Part shown: positions 32,359-37,479 of the stretch, piece by piece | Layout of the letters: every line of letters begins with the position of its first letter | Numbering within the stretch: position 1 is the first letter of the stretch | NCBI RefSeq assembly: GCF_003574095.1 | Contig: NZ_QWLA01000032.1 | Location: 1-37,479 of the forward strand | Length of the DNA: 37,479 nt | Source of the DNA: Calidithermus roseus | GTDB taxonomy: Bacteria; Deinococcota; Deinococci; Deinococcales; Thermaceae | Direction of reading: 5' to 3' | Made by a program: the position numbers and the translations under genes | Notes under the pieces: generated by a model | The model's database searches: none | What the model was told of the DNA's origin: nothing | Seen by the model: the letters and a program-made list of their open reading frames with translations, nothing else

Positions 32359-33003
32359 ATGGACGAAAGAGAAGCAAAACTGCGTTCTTCCCGCCGCCGG
32401 ATGGTGTTGCAGGCGGCCATCGGTACCGGGATCGGTCTGTCGCTGGTCTCGGCCTTCTACGTCGGAGCCAGCCTCCGCCCCAAGCAGGAGGTCACCCCGG
32501 AAAAAGAACCCCCCAAGACCGGAGACTTGCTGGTCTTCGCCCAGGGTGGCGGCGAGGGGAAGGTGATCACCCTCGATGACCTCAAGCCCAACGCCGCCCC
32601 GATCCTGGCCTATCCCATGGACCCCAGCAGCAAAATCGTCAAGAGCGGTGAGGCCAAGAACACCGTATTAGTAGGTCGTTTCAACCCCGACGAACTCGAC
32701 GAGGAAACCCGTAAGTACGCTGCAGAGGGCGTAGTGGCCTATTCTGCCGTCTGCAAGCACCTGGGCTGCATCATCAGCCAGTGGAAGGCGGTGAGCGGAG
32801 GCGGCCAGGAGATGCTGTTCTGCCCCTGCCACGGCGGGGCCTACGATCCCAGGCACGCGGGCAGGGTGGTAGCCGGCCCGCCGCCCAAGCCCGTACCCTT
32901 TCTACCGGTCAAGCTCGAGGGGGGCCAGGTGGTTGTCGCCGGCGACTTCACCGACAAGGTGGGCGTGGAGGCCTCCGCGCAGAACTGCTGCCGGATGGCT
33001 TAG
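32359..33003 (+). CDS. fbcF: Rieske iron-sulfur protein (FbcF)
   Basis: This 214-residue protein has a twin-arginine-type start ([19 protein letters not shown]), one membrane anchor, and the Rieske cluster motifs CKHLGC (C132, H134, C137) and FCPCHGG (C155, C157, H158). C132, H134, C155 and H158 bind the [2Fe-2S] cluster; C137 and C157 form the usual disulfide. [12 protein letters not shown] is the conserved Pro loop. It ends with an unusual double Cys (QNCCRMA). Next gene fbcB starts 9 nt later. Confidence 0.95.
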   Translation: MDEREAKLRSSRRRMVLQAAIGTGIGLSLVSAFYVGASLRPKQEVTPEKEPPKTGDLLVFAQGGGEGKVITLDDLKPNAAPILAYPMDPSSKIVKSGEAKNTVLVGRFNPDELDEETRKYAAEGVVAYSAVCKHLGCIISQWKAVSGGGQEMLFCPCHGGAYDPRHAGRVVAGPPPKPVPFLPVKLEGGQVVVAGDFTDKVGVEASAQNCCRMA

Positions 33004-33012
33004 GAGGGAAGC

Positions 33013-34275
33013 ATGTTCCAGTGGTTCGACGAGCGTCTGGAGATCTCCAGGCTCTACAACAAGTTCCTGCGCAAGGCCTTCCCGGTACACCACTCCTTCT
33101 TCCTGGGCGAGATCGCCCTCTTCGCCTTCGTGGTGCTGGTGCTCACCGGCATCTTCCTGACCCTCAACTACGAGCCCTCCATACGCGAAGTGAATCTCCC
33201 CGACGGGAGCACTGTTCCGGCGGCCTACGCCAGCGTGCTCTACATCGACTCGCTGCCCTTCGGTGCGGTGATCCGCAGTGTGCACCACTGGTCGGCGCAC
33301 ATCATGGTCGCCGCAGTCTTCTTGCACCTGCTCAGGGTGCTGATCTCCGGAGCTTACAAGAAGCCGCGGGAACTCAACTGGCTCATCGGCCTGGGGCTGC
33401 TGGGTCTGACCATCGTCACCGCCTTCACCGGCTACGCGCTGCCCTATGACAACTACGCGGTGACGGCCACCCGCATCGGTTACGGCATCGGGGCCTCCAT
33501 CCCCTTCGTGGGCGGGGCGATCGCGGAGATCATGTTCGGCGGGGAGTTCCCCGGCTCCACCCACTCTGTCCCCCGCCTATACTCCATCCACGTGCTGTGG
33601 CTGCCCCTGACGCTCATCGCCCTCATCGGGCTTCACCTGCTGATCATGGTCAAGCAGAAGCACACCCAGCCCAAGTACGCCGAGAAGGTGGCTCCGGGGA
33701 AGATCCTGGGGGTGCCGCTGTACCCACAGCAGTCGGTGATGATGGGCATTCTCTTCCTGGTCTATCTGGCGGTGACGGTCTTCATCGCCGGGGCCTTCAT
33801 CGCCCACCCCATCGAGGCCTTCGGGCCGCCCACCCCCCAGACCCCCGCGGTCAAGCCCGACTGGTACTTCCTGTGGATCTACGGCATCCTGCAGGTGATC
33901 CCCTCGGAGTGGCAGTTCCGCTTCTTCGGGGCTGTCATCGGCCCGGAGTTCATCGGCGGGGTGATCGTTCCCGGCATCCTGGGGGCCGTGGCGGCGTTGT
34001 TGCCCTTCGTGGACGTGAGCAAGGACAAGGTGCGCTACCTCGAGCTGCCCAGCGAGCACCCGGTGCGCACCAGCGTGACCCTGGGCGTGCTGATGTTCTT
34101 CATCATGAGCACGCTGGCCGGCTACAAGATCGACCTCAACCTCTCCAACGCAGTGCTGTGGACGCTGATACTGGTAGTGCCGGTGCTCACCGGGGTGGTA
34201 AGCTACATCCTGCTCAAGGCCCTGTATGGCCGAAGCTGGGAGCGCTCTTCCGCAGAACCCCAAGCAGCAGATTGA
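33013..34275 (+). CDS. fbcB: Cytochrome b of the bc complex (FbcB)
   Basis: This 420-residue protein is a full-length cytochrome b, not split into b6 and subunit IV. Haem-ligand His pairs sit in VHHWSAHIMVAAVFLHLLRV and in IHVLWLPLTLIALIGLHLL. The Qo-site motif is PDWY (in KPDWYFLWIYG) where mitochondrial proteins have PEWY; PDWY is known in several bacterial lineages. About eight membrane helices are visible. It completes the quinol:cytochrome c oxidoreductase, and the operon ends with the hairpin at 34292. Confidence 0.94.
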   Translation: MFQWFDERLEISRLYNKFLRKAFPVHHSFFLGEIALFAFVVLVLTGIFLTLNYEPSIREVNLPDGSTVPAAYASVLYIDSLPFGAVIRSVHHWSAHIMVAAVFLHLLRVLISGAYKKPRELNWLIGLGLLGLTIVTAFTGYALPYDNYAVTATRIGYGIGASIPFVGGAIAEIMFGGEFPGSTHSVPRLYSIHVLWLPLTLIALIGLHLLIMVKQKHTQPKYAEKVAPGKILGVPLYPQQSVMMGILFLVYLAVTVFIAGAFIAHPIEAFGPPTPQTPAVKPDWYFLWIYGILQVIPSEWQFRFFGAVIGPEFIGGVIVPGILGAVAALLPFVDVSKDKVRYLELPSEHPVRTSVTLGVLMFFIMSTLAGYKIDLNLSNAVLWTLILVVPVLTGVVSYILLKALYGRSWERSSAEPQAAD

Positions 34276-34291
34276 GAATGGTTCCCATGAA

Positions 34292-34324
34292 TACCCCTCA
34301 CAGCGCAGTCGGCTGTGAGGGGTA
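34292..34324 (+). terminator. Hairpin after the fbc operon
   Basis: A perfect 12-bp stem (TACCCCTCACAG/CTGTGAGGGGTA) with a 9-nt loop lies 16 nt after the fbcB stop. There is no T-tract. Its right arm touches the left end of the MITE-like element, so the element may have inserted into the terminator tail. Confidence 0.6.
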
Positions 34325-34454
34325 ATACCAGATTCGGTTGGTTCGTTGCCGAACGGCAACGAGCCAACCCGACCGAAGGGAGTGCTCTAGGATTCAAAAA
34401 GATAGCCACTGAAGGTTTTTGATTTTGACGACTATCTTTTTGAATCCGGTATAA
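34323..34454. mobile_element. MITE-like element, 132 bp
   Basis: The ends are imperfect terminal inverted repeats of 13 bp: TAATACCAGATTC (34323-34335) and GAATCCGGTATAA (34442-34454), 11 of 13 matching. Inside lie two nested palindromes: GGTTGGTTCGTTGCCG with CGGCAACGAGCCAACC (34336-34369, one mismatch) and a perfect 16-bp repeat GGATTCAAAAAGATAG with its complement (34390-34405 and 34432-34447). No coding sequence is present. Terminal and internal inverted repeats in so short a space fit a non-autonomous element; no clear target duplication was seen. Confidence 0.45.
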
Positions 34455-34467
34455 ATCACTTTGGCGT

Positions 34468-34731
34468 TCAGCTCCGAGCGGCCTCGAGCAGTCCCACCTG
34501 CTCGAGCCACTCCTGCAGCTTCTTCACCGAGAAGCGGCTCATCGAAGCGGCCTGCCCGGCGTAGACCAACGTGGGGACGCTGCGCCGCCCAGCGTTGGCC
34601 TCCAGCACCAACCGCTCGCCTTCGGGATGCTGGTCGATGTCGATTTCGGTGTAGCTCAGGCCCAGCCGCTCGAGGGCCATCTTGGTCGCCTTGCAGTCGG
34701 AGCACCAGGCGGTGCTGTACATCGTGATCAT
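34468..34731 (-). CDS. Glutaredoxin-like protein
   Basis: This 87-residue protein has the thioredoxin fold of glutaredoxins: MITMYSTAWCSDC with the redox pair C10/C13, then YTEIDIDQHPEG, the cis-Pro loop RRSVPTLVYAG and a C-terminal helix (KKLQEWLEQVG). CSDC differs from the common CPYC, and the size matches the NrdH/mycoredoxin-like group. It probably reduces disulfides in a glutathione- or bacillithiol-dependent way. A TAAGCT box 9 nt before the ATG suggests a leaderless start. Confidence 0.85.
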   Translation of the reverse strand: MITMYSTAWCSDCKATKMALERLGLSYTEIDIDQHPEGERLVLEANAGRRSVPTLVYAGQAASMSRFSVKKLQEWLEQVGLLEAARS

Positions 34732-34740
34732 CGGTTGTAG

Positions 34741-34746
34741 AGCTTA
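34741..34746 (-). promoter_or_regulatory. -10 box (TAAGCT), glutaredoxin gene
   Basis: TAAGCT on the minus strand ends 9 nt before the ATG at 34731. No Shine-Dalgarno sequence lies in between. The -35 is not recognisable. Confidence 0.35.
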
Positions 34747-34784
34747 TCGGAGCCCTATGGATTTCATTGTGATTTTTGCGCCAA

Positions 34785-34912
34785 GGCTCCCCGCTGGCGG
34801 GGAGGGTTTATCCCCCCCAGCCCCCCTTGCTAAGGGAGGTAAACAAAAGGCGTCTTGCGTCTTGCGTACGACGTACGACCCGCACCCGGCGTTTGGCTAT
34901 AGGCTATCGACT
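34785..34912 (-). repeat. Second copy of the composite repeat
   Basis: Read on the minus strand, this repeats the order seen at 8246: heptamer units (34850-34912, about nine units in one register), a hairpin CCTCCCTT-agc-AAGGGGGG (34821-34839), GCTGGGGGGATAAACCCTC, and a hairpin CTCCCCG-ccag-CGGGGAG (34787-34804). Long runs match the 8-kb copy base for base. The terminal GCCACTA-type array of the first copy is absent. It fills the glutaredoxin-ychF spacer. Confidence 0.65.
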
Positions 34913-34916
34913 AACC

Positions 34917-36032
34917 TCACACGTTGAAGAGGATATACATCACGTCCCCGTCCTTGACCTCGTACTCCTTGCCTTCGGTGCGCACCCAGCCCTTCTCCTT
35001 GGCCTGAGCCCAGCCCCCGGCGGCCACCAGTTTGTCCCACTCGATAACCTCGGCCCGGATGAAACCCCGCTCGAGATCGGAGTGGATCTCCCCGGCGGCC
35101 TGCGGAGCCTTGGTGCCTTGGCGGATGGTCCAGGCCCGCACTTCTTTTTCCCCGGCGGTGAGGAAGGTGATCAGGCCCAGCACGCGGTAGGCCACCCGCA
35201 CCAATCGGTTGAGCCCGGATTCCTTCAACCCCAACGAGAGCAGGTACTCCTGGGCCTCGACGTCCTCGAGTTCAGCCAGCTCGGCCTCGATCTTGGCCGA
35301 CACCACCACCACCTCGGCCCCCTCGGCGGCGGCCCGCTCACGCAGCTTGGCCACGTCGGGGTTGTTGGCAGCGTCGGGCAGGTCTTCCTCGGCCACGTTG
35401 GCGACGTAGATCACCGGCTTGGCCGTCATCAGGCCCATCTCGCGGGCGGCCCTGGCGAAAAGCTCGGGGTCGGCGGGGGCGTAGGTGCGGGCGGGGTTCC
35501 CCTGGGAGAGGTGGGCAAGCAAGGGCTCGAGCACCTCCAGCAGCACCTTGTCGTCCTTGTCCACGCGGGCGGTCTTGCGCAGCTTGTCTAGGCGCTTCTC
35601 CAGGGTTTGCAAGTCGGCTAGGGCCAGCTCGGTGTTGATGGTCTCGAGGTCGTCGAGGGGGTCCACCTTGCCCGAGACGTGGACCACGTTGGGGTCTTCG
35701 AAGCAGCGCACCACGTGGGCGATGGCCGCCACCTCGCGGATGTTAGCCAGAAACTGGTTGCCCAGCCCCTCGCCTTTGTGCGCACCCTTGACCAACCCGG
35801 CGATGTCCACGAACTCCACGTAAGTGGGTACGATGGGCGGTTTGCGCTCGCCCTTGACGAAGAGCTTGGCCAGCGCCTCGAGGCGCTCGTCGGGCAGGGT
35901 CACCACCCCTACGTTCTTGTCGATGGTGGCGAAGGGGTAGTTGGCGGCCAGCGCGCCCGCCTTGGTGATCGCGTTGAACAGGGTGGACTTGCCCACGTTG
36001 GGCAGTCCGACGATGCCGACTCCTAAAGCCAT
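34917..36032 (-). CDS. ychF: YchF/OLA1-type ATPase
   Basis: This 371-residue P-loop protein of the Obg family starts [20 protein letters not shown] (Walker A), then [20 protein letters not shown] (switch II). The nucleotide-specificity motif is NVAEED, of the NxxE type that makes YchF prefer ATP, instead of NKxD. The TGS domain forms the last 85 residues ([17 protein letters not shown]). YchF binds ribosomes and affects stress responses and translation start selection. The ATG at 36032 gives the conserved N-terminus; an upstream ATG would add 16 unrelated residues. Confidence 0.95.
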   Translation of the reverse strand: MALGVGIVGLPNVGKSTLFNAITKAGALAANYPFATIDKNVGVVTLPDERLEALAKLFVKGERKPPIVPTYVEFVDIAGLVKGAHKGEGLGNQFLANIREVAAIAHVVRCFEDPNVVHVSGKVDPLDDLETINTELALADLQTLEKRLDKLRKTARVDKDDKVLLEVLEPLLAHLSQGNPARTYAPADPELFARAAREMGLMTAKPVIYVANVAEEDLPDAANNPDVAKLRERAAAEGAEVVVVSAKIEAELAELEDVEAQEYLLSLGLKESGLNRLVRVAYRVLGLITFLTAGEKEVRAWTIRQGTKAPQAAGEIHSDLERGFIRAEVIEWDKLVAAGGWAQAKEKGWVRTEGKEYEVKDGDVMYILFNV

Positions 36033-36042
36033 ACAAGGCAAC

Positions 36043-36048
36043 AGTGTA
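36043..36048 (-). promoter_or_regulatory. -10 box (TACACT), ychF
   Basis: TACACT on the minus strand lies 10 nt before the ATG at 36032, giving a very short leader. No Shine-Dalgarno sequence is present. Confidence 0.35.
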
Positions 36049-36103
36049 CCCGATGAGGTGCGCCGGACACCCAAGGCCACGGGGTCTTAGGTCTTTAGCC
36101 GTT

Positions 36104-36829
36104 TCAACCCGCCCCGAGCAACACGGCCACCAGCAGCCCCACACTCTCCCCCACCTCGACCAAAGCCCCGTACACGTCGCCGGAAAGCCCCCCACCCAGC
36201 CGCCCAGCCCCCCAGCGGGCCAGCAGCAACACGGCCAGGAGCACCGTCAGGGCCTGCCAGGGAAACAGGGCCAGGGCAGGGAGAGCGAAGAGCAGGGCCA
36301 GACCGATGCGGCCTTCCCTCGAGCGCGCCCCCAAACCCTCCTGCTTCGCTGCCGGGTAGAGGTTCATGGGAACGAGCAGCCCGAAGCGCACGATGGCCGG
36401 GAGGCACAGCAGCAACCAGGGAGAAGGCCCCCAGGCCAAAAGCTGCCACTTGAGGAGCAGGTGAACGAAGCCCACCCCGAAGGCGAAACTGCCCAGGTGC
36501 ACGTCGGAGAGGATCTTCAAGCGCTCTTGGGGCGGCTTCATCGCCAGCAGGGCATCGGCACAGTCCAGCAGGCCGTCGAGGTGGAGCATCCCGGTGAGGC
36601 CCAGCCACAAGGCCAGCAGGAGGGCCCCCTGCAACCCGTCGGGCAGGGCCTGGGTCAGCCAGGCGGCCAGGGCCAGCACCCCGCCCAGGCAGTACCCGGC
36701 CAGGGGGTAAAAGGCTGAAGCGGCCCGCATCTCACCGGGCTGGACCTCACCCAGCTTCGGCACGGGAAAAGTGGTGAGGAAGCCCAAAGCCAGCCAGAAG
36801 GGGCGCATCCTGGAGCCCTCGGTTCTCAT
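36104..36829 (-). CDS. cobS: Adenosylcobinamide-GDP ribazoletransferase (CobS)
   Basis: This 241-residue integral membrane protein joins adenosylcobinamide-GDP and alpha-ribazole in the last part of cobalamin synthesis. Family motifs are the N-terminal LGFLTTFPVPKLG, the acidic membrane motif HLDGLLDCADALLA and GGLSGDVYGALVEVGE near the end. Several Leu-rich membrane helices are visible. The start overlaps the stop of the upstream small gene as ATGA, so both are translationally coupled; an ATG 21 nt further in is possible. It is in the same operon as cobT. Confidence 0.93.
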   Translation of the reverse strand: MRTEGSRMRPFWLALGFLTTFPVPKLGEVQPGEMRAASAFYPLAGYCLGGVLALAAWLTQALPDGLQGALLLALWLGLTGMLHLDGLLDCADALLAMKPPQERLKILSDVHLGSFAFGVGFVHLLLKWQLLAWGPSPWLLLCLPAIVRFGLLVPMNLYPAAKQEGLGARSREGRIGLALLFALPALALFPWQALTVLLAVLLLARWGAGRLGGGLSGDVYGALVEVGESVGLLVAVLLGAG

Positions 36830-37029
36830 CTCTCGGACGGTTCCTCGCGCGGATCAGCCGGCAACCCGGCCAGGCGGCGGCGGATGGCCTCGGCCTGCAC
36901 CTCTTCGGGGTAGGGGCAGTGGCGGCACCTCGAGCCGCAGCAGTAACCGCGTTTGAGGTGATAGGCCGCGGTGAAGACGTAGAGCCCACCCTCCACGTAG
37001 TAGTCGGTACCTTCTTGCAGCTTCGCCAT
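36826..37029 (-). CDS. Small Cys-rich protein (DUF5522-like)
   Basis: This 67-residue protein contains YHLKRGYCCGSRCRHCPY, a cluster of four cysteines with an adjacent histidine able to bind zinc or an iron-sulfur cluster. The pattern matches DUF5522 proteins, whose function is unknown. The ATG at 37029 gives the family-like N-terminus (GTDYYVEGGLYVFTAAYHL); an upstream start overlapping cobT is unlikely. It lies 7 nt after cobT and overlaps cobS by 4 nt, so it is part of the cobalamin operon and may have a role there. Confidence 0.8.
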   Translation of the reverse strand: MAKLQEGTDYYVEGGLYVFTAAYHLKRGYCCGSRCRHCPYPEEVQAEAIRRRLAGLPADPREEPSER

Positions 37030-37036
37030 CTGGCCC

Positions 37037-37477
37037 TCAGCCCTGCTCCGCGGTCGCAGTCTGGCCAACCCCGGCCTCCTCGAAGGTGGCCATGCCGGCC
37101 AGGACTCGAGCCGCCGCGCGCAGGATGGGGAATGAGAGCACCGCTCCGGTGCCCTCCCCCAGGCGCAGGCCCAGCTCGAGCACGGGTTTGAGCCTCAGAG
37201 CTTCGAGTTGCAGGGCATGGCCGGGCTCGGCGGAGCGGTGCCCGGCGAAGAGGTAGTCCCGCACCTGTGGGCGCAGCCTCGAGGCCAGCAACGCCCCGCT
37301 GGTGACGGGAAAGCCATCGCTGACCAGGGGCAGCCCAGCCTCGGCTCCGGCCAGGAAGACCCCGGCGATGGCCGCGATCTCCAGGCCGCCTAGTTCGGCC
37401 AGCAGCGCCAGGGGGTCGGCCTGGGTGAGGTCGCCCAGCTTGCGTTCGGCCCGCCGAAGGGCCCGCCCCACCACCCC
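37037..37477 (-). CDS. cobT: CobT, C-terminal part
   Basis: The frame is open to the right edge of the window; about 146 residues, less than half of a normal CobT of about 350, are visible. GGLEIAAIAGVFLAGAEAG, LVSDGFPVTSGALLASRL, DYLFAGHRSAEPGH and LRLGEGTGAVLSFPILRAA are the conserved C-terminal segments of nicotinate-nucleotide:5,6-dimethylbenzimidazole phosphoribosyltransferase, which makes alpha-ribazole phosphate for the lower ligand of cobalamin. The catalytic Glu of the family lies in RLGEGTG. The gene is probably intact outside the window. Confidence 0.92.
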   Translation of the reverse strand, partial: GVVGRALRRAERKLGDLTQADPLALLAELGGLEIAAIAGVFLAGAEAGLPLVSDGFPVTSGALLASRLRPQVRDYLFAGHRSAEPGHALQLEALRLKPVLELGLRLGEGTGAVLSFPILRAAARVLAGMATFEEAGVGQTATAEQG

Positions 37478-37479
37478 CA

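Overview
The window is high-GC, gene-dense chromosomal DNA of a thermophile in the Deinococcus-Thermus phylum, most likely a Thermaceae genus such as Meiothermus or a close relative. The reasons are a four-gene cytochrome bc operon with the fbcCXFB layout described in Thermus thermophilus, a futalosine-pathway menaquinone gene, many apparently leaderless genes with a TANNNT box 6-10 nt before the start codon, and the character of the proteins. The genus assignment is inference. No rRNA, tRNA, CRISPR array, prophage or transposase gene was found.

Layout. 1-8.4 kb holds mixed housekeeping and accessory genes: a DUF1517 membrane protein cut by the window edge, TerC, a Fes-like esterase, a PlsY-like/acyl-ACP-reductase-like fusion, MqnB, a small lipoprotein, a KynB-like cyclase, a nucleotidyltransferase, a decayed S9 peptidase and a low-molecular-weight phosphatase. 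8.4-15.2 kb holds a GH13 glucosidase, a 37-aa membrane protein, two lipoproteins, a flavin amine oxidase, a hypothetical gene and an internally deleted glyoxalase relic. 15.4-22.7 kb is a complete alternative complex III operon (actABCDEF). 22.8-29.6 kb is a minus-strand branched-chain-type ABC importer (livK-livH-small ORF-livF-livG-acyl-CoA synthetase-livM). 29.9-34.3 kb holds a TIM-barrel isomerase-like gene and the bc operon. 34.3-37.5 kb holds a MITE-like element, a glutaredoxin, YchF and the end of a cobalamin cluster (cobT, a DUF5522-like gene, cobS).

How it works together. Futalosine-route menaquinone would feed two unrelated quinol:cytochrome c oxidoreductases, ACIII and bc, encoded 8 kb apart. 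The ABC importer carries its own CoA ligase, which suggests import coupled to CoA activation of a carboxylic acid. The PlsY/reductase fusion may belong to unusual membrane-lipid synthesis.

The most unusual signals are (1) the two-domain PlsY-like/AAR-like protein, which keeps the reductase cysteine; (2) a dispersed family of degenerate 7-bp tandem repeats in the spacers, part of which encodes the ActE signal peptide, with two copies of a larger composite repeat that also carries hairpins; (3) small membrane ORFs missed by length cut-offs; (4) strong excess of the palindrome CTCGAG.
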